64,000 nt of DNA. Source: an uncultured Prevotella sp. (lineage in GTDB: Bacteria; Bacteroidota; Bacteroidia; Bacteroidales; Bacteroidaceae). How positions within the stretch are numbered: the stretch's first letter is position 1; each line of letters begins with the position of its first letter. The position numbers and the translations under genes were made by a program. Location: assembly GCA_900315635.1 (NCBI GenBank), contig OMZV01000007.1, positions 1 through 64,000 on the forward strand, in the 5' to 3' direction. Below are positions 44,078-51,876 of the stretch, piece by piece. The notes under the pieces were generated by a model. It saw only the letters and a list, made by a program, of their open reading frames with translations. It did no database searches and was not told the DNA's origin.

Positions 44078-44680
44078 ATGCCAAGTTTCTCAATAGCTAA
44101 AATGTTGAAGTCGATAATAAATAGGAAGGGAATGCCGGGCGTTCTCTTCCTGATACTCCTTTCCTCTTGCAGTGGCGACTCACCCGTCAGTCGGCGATAC
44201 CCATGCCATTTCACGTTCCACACCGAATGGCATCCCGCAAGCATGATATTCACGGCACTCAACACCAACAACTATTATGTCAGCATAAGCATGTCGGTAT
44301 ATCATGGCGCCTACGTCGTCAATACTTCCGACCCAAACGGCAAGAAAGAGAGCATAGCCCTGACCAACGACATTGAGAACCTTGCCTACAGCAGCGGCAT
44401 CTACCTCGGTGCCGGTGGCACCAACGGGTCTATAATCCTTGGACACACCAACTTCAACGGTTATGTAGCCTGGGACGGTCAGTGCCCTAACTGCGCAACC
44501 GGCTATACAACCAAATATCCCCTTCAATGGACCGACAACACCACCGTCGTCCGTTGTAATAACTGCCACCGCACTTACTCGCTGGAGACCGGCGCAATAC
44601 TCAGTGGCAACAATGGCGAACGCCTTATGCAGTACGTTGTAAGCCTGTCGCCGGGTGGTGTTCTAGGTGTCGGCAACTAA
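44078..44680 (+). CDS. Lipoprotein with a four-cysteine metal-binding-like motif
   Basis: A 200-residue exported protein. Possible starts are 44078, 44102 (MLKSIINRKG) and 44132 (MPGVLFLILL). All three lead into lipobox LLSSC, so it is a probable lipoprotein. After the Cys the mature domain is beta-rich (YHGAYVVN, AWDGQCPNCATGY). The pairs CPNC (near residue 138) and CNNC (near residue 165) could bind zinc or an iron-sulphur centre; a Rieske site would need two His, and only CNNCHRTYS offers one. The likely partner ligand is unknown. It is located between argH and the acidic lipoprotein genes, with no clear promoter. Confidence 0.7.
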   Translation: MPSFSIAKMLKSIINRKGMPGVLFLILLSSCSGDSPVSRRYPCHFTFHTEWHPASMIFTALNTNNYYVSISMSVYHGAYVVNTSDPNGKKESIALTNDIENLAYSSGIYLGAGGTNGSIILGHTNFNGYVAWDGQCPNCATGYTTKYPLQWTDNTTVVRCNNCHRTYSLETGAILSGNNGERLMQYVVSLSPGGVLGVGN

Positions 44681-44704
44681 TTATTCTCAAAAAAGTTCGA
44701 CCGC

Positions 44705-44805
44705 TTAAGCATTAATTTCGAACATCCATGTAGCTTTTTCGGTCGTTTGTTCACAATGTGCCGTTTTCGCCACTTGCAAGTTTAAAATCTTTGTGATACC
44801 TTTGC
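44705..44805 (+). promoter_or_regulatory. Shared upstream element plus -7 box of the lipoprotein gene at 44865
   Basis: TTAAGCATTAATTT (44705-44718), TTGCAAG (44774-44780) and the -7 box TACCTTTGC (44797-44805) occur in the same order and at identical distances upstream of the barrel gene at 49736 (96 and 27 bp from TTAAGC and TTGCAAG to the TTTGC core). This implies a shared regulator or promoter class. Confidence 0.7.
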
Positions 44806-44864
44806 AAACGAGAGATATACAACAATATCCCTTTATTATTAATCGTTTACAAACCAAAAGTATC

Positions 44865-45911
44865 ATGAAGCAGAACAAGTTTTTCACATTGATGGCAACA
44901 ATGCTCCTCGCTATGGCGGCATTAGTTTCTTGCAGTGACGATGATGACAATGACGGCGGTAATGCGGCTACTCCACAGTATGAGTCTATAGCTGCCAAGT
45001 ATGACATCACGACAGCGAACTCACCTTACGAGTCGGTAGAGTTCACGGCTAGCGGTAATTACATTATTATTCAGAACGGCAGCGGAAGGGCAAAGCAGAA
45101 CGCTACCCGTGCGGTCGCTCCTAAGTCGAAGTTCGGCAACAATCCATTCCTGGCTAAGTTGTCGCCACGGACCCGTGCGTCTTACAATCAGGTAATCCTC
45201 ACCGGAACTTACACTTATGCTGACGGAGTTTACAAACTCGACAACAACACCACAGTGTCAGTAACCGTAGGCGAGGACGGCAGCTACTACAACGTTGTCT
45301 TTACCAGTGGCGACGGAACAACGTCGACATTCGAAGCTGACAAGTCGGTAACCCAAATCACCAACAGCGCTAAGTCAAACCTCCTTTGCCGTACCTGGAA
45401 TCTCGCTAATGTCAGTTATGTAATAAGTCACAATGGCAAGACCGTGTTCACATGGTCGGGTAGCGACTATAAGGACTACGATTCAAAGTGGGCCGCATTC
45501 CTGAAGCAGAACTATCCTTCAGTTTATGAAAGAGAGTATGGTGATGATTATGTATATGACGATGATGACGATTTCATCGACCAGATGATTTTCACCAAGA
45601 GCGGCACGTTCCTGATAACATGGGCTAACAGCGATGGAACCACGGAGTACGAATATGACTACTGGAGATGGCAGAATGAGAGTGCAGGCATTATCCTGTG
45701 CGCTTATCCTGAGGATATAAAGAGTGAAAGTGACTGGACTTCTACCGATGAGGACATTTGGGAACCGTTGACAGTTGCGTTCTCTGGCAACAATCTTGTA
45801 ATGGCAGCGCACCTTTATGAGACTGAGGCTGAGTTCCTGGATGACTATTCTAAAGATCAGGAGAACGAGCATGCATGGGAAACTTACAGTGAAGCTACAT
45901 TCCATTATTAA
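44865..45911 (+). CDS. Lipoprotein with acidic tether, unknown function
   Basis: A 348-residue exported lipoprotein starting MKQNKFFTLMATMLL, with lipobox LVSC and then the run SDDDDNDGG. I place the start at 44865, because the longer frame from 44793 lacks a signal at its N-terminus. The mature part is rich in Tyr, Thr and Asp (YESVEFTASGNYIIIQNG, TVSVTVGEDGSYYNVVF, REYGDDYVYDDDDD) and looks like repeated beta-hairpins of the kind found in Bacteroidetes surface lipoproteins. No enzymatic motif is visible. Its promoter region is the one shared with the barrel gene at 49736. Confidence 0.75.
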   Translation: MKQNKFFTLMATMLLAMAALVSCSDDDDNDGGNAATPQYESIAAKYDITTANSPYESVEFTASGNYIIIQNGSGRAKQNATRAVAPKSKFGNNPFLAKLSPRTRASYNQVILTGTYTYADGVYKLDNNTTVSVTVGEDGSYYNVVFTSGDGTTSTFEADKSVTQITNSAKSNLLCRTWNLANVSYVISHNGKTVFTWSGSDYKDYDSKWAAFLKQNYPSVYEREYGDDYVYDDDDDFIDQMIFTKSGTFLITWANSDGTTEYEYDYWRWQNESAGIILCAYPEDIKSESDWTSTDEDIWEPLTVAFSGNNLVMAAHLYETEAEFLDDYSKDQENEHAWETYSEATFHY

Positions 45912-45970
45912 TACCACGGATTAACCTAATACACAATTATATAATATAATTCGTAGCAAATCAGCAATTG

Positions 45971-46009
45971 TAGGGGTGACCTAAGCGAAAGCGCATGGTC
46001 TCCCGACAA
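45971..46009. repeat. REP-like palindrome (reverse-oriented relative of the 7662 element)
   Basis: GTAGGGGTGACC followed by a loop TAAGCGAAAGCGCAT and GGTCTCCCGAC. The loop is the complement of the loop at 7674 apart from small differences. It sits in the spacer between two lipoprotein genes. Confidence 0.65.
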
Positions 46010-46054
46010 TTGCAATTTTTTGCTTTATGCGGAAAAACCTATCTTATTATCATT

Positions 46055-46852
46055 ATGAGAAAGACTTTATTTTCAAACCTGAAGGCTATGGCAATGCTTA
46101 TTGTTATGGCATTGTCGGTAGCGTGCGTAACATCTTGCAGCAGCGATGACGATGATGAAGGCGGCGGTGGAACAGAGGCTGCACAGAGCCTTGTCGGAAA
46201 GAAATTCCACTATCAGGAGGGTATCTCCGATGTCAAGCTCGACATGACCGACATTGAGTTCCTTACCGACCGTGCGTGCTTCGTCAGCAAGAAAGGCTAT
46301 GACAATACTGAAGAGGATGGAGCACGTTATGACTGGACTGATGTCTACACATATACCGTCTCCGGCGGCAAGGTCAACCTGAACTGTGTTGGCGAACATA
46401 ACGACATGTTCTCTGTTGCGCTATCGGGCAAGGGACTGAAAGGCTATACCGAGCAGGATCCGACTGATTATGGACTCAGCGGCAGCAGTGACAACTCGTT
46501 TGTTTCGGGAAAGACATTGAAATGCGTCTTTGACGAAAAGTATGATTTGGACTGGTTGCATACTGAGCAAAAGGTAGTATTCGACGCAAATGGCACTTAT
46601 AAGCATTACTATACTACCCATACTTATTACCGCTACAGCAATACCGACAGATGGAAGGAATCCGAGGATACAAGGCAGTGGGACGACGTGCTTTTTGACA
46701 TGGGTATCTATAATTATAACCCCGAAACTCAGAACATTACCCTTGTTACAGCTTATGGCACTAATGCGTCAAGGTTTCGTAAGGGTGAAGTTAATGTCTA
46801 CAAGAAGACTTCCGGCGGTTGGGAGAACATGGGCTACACGTTCAATTTCTAA
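46055..46852 (+). CDS. Lipoprotein with acidic tether, unknown function
   Basis: A 265-residue exported lipoprotein starting MRKTLFSNLKAMAMLIVMAL, with lipobox VTSC followed by SSDDDDEGGGG. The mature part has aromatic and acidic beta-type sequence (KFHYQEGISDVKLDMTDIEFL, TYRYSNTDRWKESEDTRQWDD), with no enzyme motif that I recognise. It is adjacent to and similar in style to the lipoprotein ending at 45911, but the sequences are not clearly alignable by eye. No -7 box is obvious upstream. It could be co-transcribed with the previous gene across the palindrome at 45971. Confidence 0.72.
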   Translation: MRKTLFSNLKAMAMLIVMALSVACVTSCSSDDDDEGGGGTEAAQSLVGKKFHYQEGISDVKLDMTDIEFLTDRACFVSKKGYDNTEEDGARYDWTDVYTYTVSGGKVNLNCVGEHNDMFSVALSGKGLKGYTEQDPTDYGLSGSSDNSFVSGKTLKCVFDEKYDLDWLHTEQKVVFDANGTYKHYYTTHTYYRYSNTDRWKESEDTRQWDDVLFDMGIYNYNPETQNITLVTAYGTNASRFRKGEVNVYKKTSGGWENMGYTFNF

Positions 46853-46862
46853 CCAAAGTAAT

Positions 46863-47040
46863 AACGAATATTCCCAATCGTCCAATCCACGTAGGAGCGA
46901 TGGTTTCCGAACCGTTGCAAGTTTCCCAATCATTGTAGGGGCAACGGTTTCCGAACCGTTGCAACAATCAGCAGGGATTTTTAAGACGACGGTTCGGAAA
47001 CCGTCGCTCCTACTAAGGCGGATGATTGGGGATATTCGTT
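46863..47040. repeat. Composite REPIN/MITE-like element with about 54-bp imperfect arms
   Basis: Left arm 46863-46917 and right arm 46987-47040 are imperfect reverse complements over about 54 bp. Both start AACGAATAT, contain CCCAATC and end TAGGAGCGA-CGGTTTCCGAACCGT. Between them lies a third palindrome (GCAACGGTT/AACCGTTGC, 46941-46962) carrying the GTAGGGG start. No transposase frame is present. The 288-bp spacer otherwise contains only the SGNH gene promoter. Confidence 0.8.
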
Positions 47041-47081
47041 TGTTTTCGATAGTTTTATTTCTTTTTTCTCCCTTTTTGCAT

Positions 47082-47090
47082 TATCTTTGC
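47082..47090 (+). promoter_or_regulatory. -7 promoter element of the SGNH-MBOAT operon
   Basis: TATCTTTGC, about 50 bp before ATG 47141. Confidence 0.7.
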
Positions 47091-47140
47091 AAACGCAAGG
47101 CGTGTTGCCCAGCATGTAAAATCCTAAATAAAACAGCAGA

Positions 47141-47989
47141 ATGGGAGAACGATTGAAAGTGTTGCTTATACTGGCACTGACGGTTATTGCCGTTGTTGGC
47201 TATGCCGTCATGCCGCAGCAAATATCTTTCAATGGGTTCGTGGTGCGCAAGCTGGATCTTAGCGGACTGCACGATGTTGTGCCTTTTGTCGACGGACAGC
47301 ATAACACCGATGAGGCTAAGGCTGGTATTGGACCGGTTGACAGGCAGAAAGAAGGCTTTGTCAACGGGGTCGACACGACACATCAGACGGTTCTCTTCTT
47401 CGGCGATTCTATGACCGGTGGCATTTGCCATAGGCTTGACGACTATTGCCATGCCAATGGTCACAAGCTATACACTATAACATGGTATAGCTCGACGACG
47501 GAGAAGTTCGCCAAGTCTAATATTCTGGATACTTATATCCGGCTTTATCATCCTACATATTTTATTGTCTGTCTCGGAAGCAATGAACTCTTTGTCCATG
47601 ATGTTCCGGCAAGGCGGCAGTATGTCAATGAGATTATAAAGAAGTTTGGCGGCAAGCCTTTCGTGTGGGTCAGTCCGCCAAACTGGAAACGGGACACGGG
47701 TATTGACAATCTTATTAGGAGCTGCGTTGGCGACGGGCGGTTCTTCGATTCGTCGCGGCTTAAGCTTGAGCGTGCCTCCGACCATATACATCCTACTGTT
47801 TCGGGCTCGGCGAAATGGACTGACGAGATTGCCCGCTGGCTGGGCGACCCTGACGGTTCGGCTCACCCGATAAGGATGGAGCAGCCCGACGTACATTATT
47901 ATTCGTCTTATGATATTTACACTCCGCAGTTCGATGGGTTCAGCGGCAGTGACAATCCCGTGCGCCACCGGCATTTTGGACGCAGATAA
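47141..47989 (+). CDS. Putative SGNH/GDSL hydrolase, acyltransferase partner
   Basis: A 282-residue protein with an N-terminal signal/anchor segment (LLILALTVIAVVGYAV) and an SGNH fold: block I FFGDSMTGG (nucleophile Ser), block III LGSNELF, and block V with the Asp-His pair in SDHIHPT. This order matches GDSL-type esterases and acetyltransferases acting outside the cytoplasm. The MBOAT protein starts four bases after its stop, so the pair resembles AlgI/AlgX- or DltB/D-like systems that transfer acyl groups to surface glycans. The acceptor is unknown. Confidence 0.8.
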   Translation: MGERLKVLLILALTVIAVVGYAVMPQQISFNGFVVRKLDLSGLHDVVPFVDGQHNTDEAKAGIGPVDRQKEGFVNGVDTTHQTVLFFGDSMTGGICHRLDDYCHANGHKLYTITWYSSTTEKFAKSNILDTYIRLYHPTYFIVCLGSNELFVHDVPARRQYVNEIIKKFGGKPFVWVSPPNWKRDTGIDNLIRSCVGDGRFFDSSRLKLERASDHIHPTVSGSAKWTDEIARWLGDPDGSAHPIRMEQPDVHYYSSYDIYTPQFDGFSGSDNPVRHRHFGRR

Positions 47990-47993
47990 ATGA

Positions 47994-49475
47994 ATGGCTA
48001 TGCTTACGGAAATAGAAAACATATTGCTTCAGATCGACAGGTTCCTCGTCTTCCCTGATGAGGAGTGGTCGCTGTGTTCGTTTCCGTTCCTTGTGGCGTT
48101 CATCATTTTCTATGCTATATATATAGGTGTAAGCCATACCGGAAGGAAAGCTACCCTGACTTATGTCACGGCGTTCAGCCTTTTCTTCGCTTGGAAAGCC
48201 AACGGACTGCTGATGTTTCTGCTGCCTGCAACGGCTCTGTTTTCGTGGTGGGCAACACGGCGGATGATGGCTCATTGGCATCATCGGCGATTGCGGCTGG
48301 CTTTGATTATCATTGTCGATCTGTTGCCGTTGGTCTACCTTAAATATACGAACTTCCTGATGGGGATTGTCAATGACATCATTGGCAGCAATTTCGGACC
48401 GGTGGAGTTGTTCCTTCCTGTCGGTATCTCGTTCTATACTTTCCAGGCTATAAGCTATTCCATCGATGTCTACCGTGGAACTTACACGGCCCGGACGCGT
48501 CTGTTGGACTATCTTTTCTACCTTACGTTCTTCCCCTTGCTTATGGCAGGACCTATCACAAGGGCTAATGTGTTGCTGCCACAGGAGCGGGAACAGCGTC
48601 CCGGAAAGCCCGGAATGGCTTATCGTGGACTGTGGCTTATAATGCTTGGACTGGTGAAGAAGGGCCTGATAGCCGACTATATAGCTGATTATAACAACTG
48701 GATATTCGATGATCCGACGGCTTATTCCGGCTTCGAGGACGCTATGGGAGTGCTCGGCTTTACGTTGCAGATATACTTCGACTTCTCCGGCTACAGCGAT
48801 ATGGCTATCGGACTGGCGGCATTGATGGGCTATGAGCTGAAGGATAATTTCAACTTCCCGTACCAAAGCCTTAATCCGCAGGAGTTCTGGCATCGTTGGC
48901 ATATTGCCTTGTCGACGTGGTTCCGTGACTATCTGTATATCCCGATGGGCGGCAACCGCTGTGGAATGCTCCGTACTTGCTTTAACAATTTCTTTGTTAT
49001 GCTGGTCGCAGGGCTGTGGCATGGGGCTTCATGGATGTTCGTCTTGTGGGGCGCTATTCATGGAGTGGCACTTGTTCTGCATAAGATTTGCCGCCGGTTG
49101 TTCCTTGATAGAATCCCTGATACCGTGGTCGTAAGGGTTGTCTGTTGGATAATGATGTTTGTCTTTGTGGCGTTCACGTGGATATTCTTCCGTTCTCGTG
49201 ACCTTGACACAGCTTTGGCTCTTATCAATCATATTGGCTCTGACTTCAGTCTGGACTATTTCGTTCCGTTCCTTTATGCCCGACCGATGTGGCTTGTGTT
49301 CGTTGTGGTTGGCTTGGAACTGCAGAGTATTCGCTCGGACGATTGTCATTGGTTGCAGGAAGAGTTCGTCAAGTTGCCGTGGATGGTTAAGTTCCTTATC
49401 GCTTTAGTTGTTATTATGCTGGTCGTTACATTCCGGCAGGATAGTGTGCAACCATTTATCTATCAGCAGTTTTAG
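47994..49475 (+). CDS. MBOAT family O-acyltransferase (AlgI/DltB-like)
   Basis: A 493-residue polytopic membrane protein of the MBOAT family. Around eleven hydrophobic segments are visible, with the conserved stretch FSGYSDMAIGLAALMGYEL, NPQEFWHRWHIALSTWFRDYLY and the catalytic His in LWHGASWMFVLWGAIHG. These are diagnostic of AlgI-like enzymes that move acyl groups across the inner membrane for transfer to exopolysaccharide or other envelope glycans. It overlaps nothing and starts four bases after the SGNH gene, which is its probable periplasmic partner. Confidence 0.92.
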   Translation: MAMLTEIENILLQIDRFLVFPDEEWSLCSFPFLVAFIIFYAIYIGVSHTGRKATLTYVTAFSLFFAWKANGLLMFLLPATALFSWWATRRMMAHWHHRRLRLALIIIVDLLPLVYLKYTNFLMGIVNDIIGSNFGPVELFLPVGISFYTFQAISYSIDVYRGTYTARTRLLDYLFYLTFFPLLMAGPITRANVLLPQEREQRPGKPGMAYRGLWLIMLGLVKKGLIADYIADYNNWIFDDPTAYSGFEDAMGVLGFTLQIYFDFSGYSDMAIGLAALMGYELKDNFNFPYQSLNPQEFWHRWHIALSTWFRDYLYIPMGGNRCGMLRTCFNNFFVMLVAGLWHGASWMFVLWGAIHGVALVLHKICRRLFLDRIPDTVVVRVVCWIMMFVFVAFTWIFFRSRDLDTALALINHIGSDFSLDYFVPFLYARPMWLVFVVVGLELQSIRSDDCHWLQEEFVKLPWMVKFLIALVVIMLVVTFRQDSVQPFIYQQF

Positions 49476-49558
49476 CTAGGTAGAGAATCATTTATTTGTC
49501 GTTTTAATCCCATTTTTTCGACCAATTGTTCATCCATCTTAAAAAAACTTTCGACCAT

Positions 49559-49659
49559 TTAAGCATTAATTTTGACCACCTAAACACTTTATTGATATGT
49601 TTATGACCGAAAGTCCGATTTTGCCATTTGCAAGAATGGAATTTTTCCCATATCTTTGC
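49559..49659 (+). promoter_or_regulatory. Shared upstream element plus -7 box of the barrel gene at 49736
   Basis: TTAAGCATTAATTT (49559-49572), TTGCAAG (49628-49634) and the -7 box TATCTTTGC (49651-49659). The spacing equals that at 44705-44805. A related GACC flank precedes the first element in both. Confidence 0.7.
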
Positions 49660-49735
49660 AATGTAAATTTAAAACAATTTAGCTTACTTTTAAAGTATAA
49701 ATGCAAACCTGTTTATTAACTTAATAATTACAATT

Positions 49736-50290
49736 ATGAAGAAACTATTAATGATGGCAGCCGTGCTGCTTTGCTCAATCGGTGCTTTCGCACAGCAGGA
49801 AGTCGGAACTTTTACCTTGCAGCCTAAGGTCGGTTTAAACATTGCTAACATCACTGATAATGATGGCGGTAAGTCAAAGGTTGGCTTCGCCGCAGGTGTT
49901 GAGGGTGAGTATCGTGCAGCCGACATCCTCGGTATCAGTGCAGGTCTTATCTATTCTTCTCAGGGAACTAAGTTTGAATTTGAGGATGAAGACATAAAGA
50001 TTAGTGAGAAGTGGAGCCCTGCTTATCTGAACATTCCTATCCTCGCCAACGTTTATGTAGTCAAGGGACTTGCTGTAAAGGCAGGTATCCAGCCGGGATT
50101 CATGATTAGCAAGGACGATGTTGATGATGCCAAGTCTTTCGACTTCTCTATTCCGGTAGGTCTCTCTTACGAGTATGCTAATGTTGTTCTGGACGCTCGC
50201 TATAATTTCGGTCTTACCAAGGTCGCTGATGGTGGTGATTCAAAGAACAGTGTCTTCCAGATTACACTTGGCTACAAGTTTAAACTATAA
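49736..50290 (+). CDS. Small outer membrane beta-barrel protein
   Basis: A 184-residue protein with a signal peptide ending GAFAQ. The mature sequence consists of alternating beta-strands with turns (KVGLNIANITDND, GFAAGVEGEYRAADILGISAGLIYSSQGTKFE) and ends on strand FQITLGYKFKL, with a C-terminal Leu after an aromatic run. This fits the PorT/OmpA-like 8-stranded barrel family found throughout Bacteroidetes. Members are structural or adhesion-related, and I cannot name a substrate. A clear terminator lies 47 bp downstream. Confidence 0.88.
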   Translation: MKKLLMMAAVLLCSIGAFAQQEVGTFTLQPKVGLNIANITDNDGGKSKVGFAAGVEGEYRAADILGISAGLIYSSQGTKFEFEDEDIKISEKWSPAYLNIPILANVYVVKGLAVKAGIQPGFMISKDDVDDAKSFDFSIPVGLSYEYANVVLDARYNFGLTKVADGGDSKNSVFQITLGYKFKL

Positions 50291-50336
50291 AAGCTAAAGA
50301 ATCTATAAAAGAAGAAGTTGCACAATTTTCTAATTA

Positions 50337-50376
50337 CCTCATTCCCGCTTTGAGAAAAGTGGAAATGAGGTTTTTT
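50337..50376 (+). terminator. Terminator after the barrel gene
   Basis: A 15-bp stem (50337-50351 with 50356-50370) with a 4-nt loop, then TTTTTT. Confidence 0.9.
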
Positions 50377-50433
50377 AATGCCTCGGATTCAAAAAAAGTT
50401 TCGTTTTCCTTTGTTATTTCCGAGAAATAGCCT

Positions 50434-50442
50434 TATCTTTGC
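50434..50442 (+). promoter_or_regulatory. -7 promoter element of tRNA-Leu
   Basis: TATCTTTGC, 45 bp upstream of the tRNA-Leu 5' end. Confidence 0.7.
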
Positions 50443-50487
50443 ATTCGCTTAAATTCATTCATTGCCTTTTCTTAGGCTAAGTTGGAC

Positions 50488-50573
50488 GCCGCAATGGTGG
50501 AATTGGTAGACACGAGGGACTTAAAATCCCTTGGCCAGAAATGGCTGTACGGGTTCGAGTCCCGTTCGCGGCA
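50488..50573 (+). tRNA. tRNA-Leu (TAA)
   Basis: An 86-nt cloverleaf with a long variable arm. The acceptor GCCGCAA pairs with TCGCGGC (one A-C mismatch). The anticodon loop centre CTTAAAA gives TAA, for Leu UUA. The variable arm stem is formed by GCCA/TGGC, and the T arm is ACGGG-TTCGAGT-CCCGT. CCA is not encoded. Confidence 0.95.
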
Positions 50574-50610
50574 CAAATATCATCCACACAAGATTATTTC
50601 TTCCACTAAG

Positions 50611-50746
50611 TCTCCTGCAATGGGAGAATGTCTGATTGCATAAACTTCCTGCAATGGGAGAATGTCTGATTGCATAAACTTCCTGCAATGGGAGAATGAC
50701 TGATAACACAAGTTTCCCACCATGGGAGAATGTTTAATCATATATG
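50611..50746. repeat. 34-bp tandem repeat (four units)
   Basis: Units at 50611-50644, 50645-50678, 50679-50712 and 50713-50746. The middle copies begin CTTCCTGCAATGGGAGAATG, and each has the dyad CTCC/GGGAG or a variant. The last unit ends four bases before the ATG of the following gene. There are no unique spacers. It is in the same orientation as, and directly downstream of, tRNA-Leu. Confidence 0.9.
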
Positions 50747-50750
50747 ATGC

Positions 50751-51803
50751 ATGGGTTTACTCAAAAGTTATAAGGTAACTAAACATCCTTTCCTTGTGAG
50801 AGGCTTGGCGGGGACAGTTATTATTCTCTTTCTTTCCCTTGTTCTTTCATCATGTGGAGAAAGCAAGGGACACTTCAAAATCGAAGGAAGATTCCTACAT
50901 ATTAATACTGGTGAACTTTACGTTTATAGCCCTGATGGGGTTATTGACGGAATGGACACGATAAAGATTCAGGACGGACGTTTCGCCCTTGAGTTGCCAT
51001 GTCGTGACGATGGGACGCTAATGATAGTGTTCCCGAACTATTCACAGCAGCCTATCTTTGCCGAATCGGGAGGTTCCGTGGAAGTGAAAGCCGATGCTTC
51101 ACACTTAAAGGAAATGGAAGTCAAGGGCACTGATGCCAATGAACTCATGACAAAGTTCCGTAAAGCAGTGTCGAATGCCTCACCACCTGAGGAGAAAAAG
51201 TTTGCCGAGCAGTTCGTTAAAGACCATCCGGAATCACCGGTTAGTGTGTATATTACTCGCCGTTATTTCGTCGATGCTGACAAGCCGGACTTTGCAAAGG
51301 CAGCCCAACTGACCAAGCTGCTGATGAAATCGCAGAAGTCCAGCGGCTCACTTGTCCGTTTGAAAGAGCAGGTCGACCTGTCGAGTATCAGCTTGCCGGG
51401 CAAGACATTGCCTAAGTTTACGGCTACGGATGTCAATGGCAAGACCATAACTAACGCTGACTTGAATGCTCCTACTGCCATAATCAATGTGTGGGCGACA
51501 TGGAGTTATGAGAGTACAGGCTCGCTGTCGAACTTAAATCGAGTTAAGGACATTGCCGGCGACAAACTGAAGATAATCAGCATTTGCCTTGATGCAAACA
51601 AGAACGAATGCAAGCGGACCATGTCGAACAACAATGTCGAATGGCCGGTTATTTGCGATGGTTCAATGCTTGAAAGCAAGCTGATGCGCCAGTTCGGGCT
51701 CAGCACGGTTCCGGAGAATATTATCCTTAAGAACGGAAAGATATTCAAGAGCGGACTCAACGCCACAGCCCTTAACCAGTGGCTCGACGAAAACTACCAC
51801 TAA
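50751..51803 (+). CDS. TlpA-like thioredoxin-fold lipoprotein lacking the CxxC motif
   Basis: A 350-residue exported lipoprotein. It has a long basic n-region, a hydrophobic core and lipobox VLSSC, then a DUF4369-like N-terminal domain (GHFKIEGRFLHINTGELYVYSPDGV) and a thioredoxin fold from about residue 215 (LPKFTATDVNGKTITNADLN). The cis-Pro loop (STVPENIIL) is present, but the usual WCxxC is replaced by NVWATWSYESTGSLS, with Ser and Glu in place of Cys. It therefore cannot act as a disulphide reductase in the normal way and may bind or chaperone partner proteins. The 34-bp repeat array directly abuts its start. Confidence 0.85.
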   Translation: MGLLKSYKVTKHPFLVRGLAGTVIILFLSLVLSSCGESKGHFKIEGRFLHINTGELYVYSPDGVIDGMDTIKIQDGRFALELPCRDDGTLMIVFPNYSQQPIFAESGGSVEVKADASHLKEMEVKGTDANELMTKFRKAVSNASPPEEKKFAEQFVKDHPESPVSVYITRRYFVDADKPDFAKAAQLTKLLMKSQKSSGSLVRLKEQVDLSSISLPGKTLPKFTATDVNGKTITNADLNAPTAIINVWATWSYESTGSLSNLNRVKDIAGDKLKIISICLDANKNECKRTMSNNNVEWPVICDGSMLESKLMRQFGLSTVPENIILKNGKIFKSGLNATALNQWLDENYH

Positions 51804-51876
51804 ACTGTAAAACCGGACGTCAATAGCCAACCAATATAGGCTCGGCGCCAGTTACTACTATAAAAAATAAAAGCCA

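Noticed and set aside
50611-50746. Possible CRISPR array (34-bp repeats)
   Set aside because: The units are directly adjacent, with no unique spacers and no cas genes in the window. The same applies to the 29-, 22- and 21-bp arrays.
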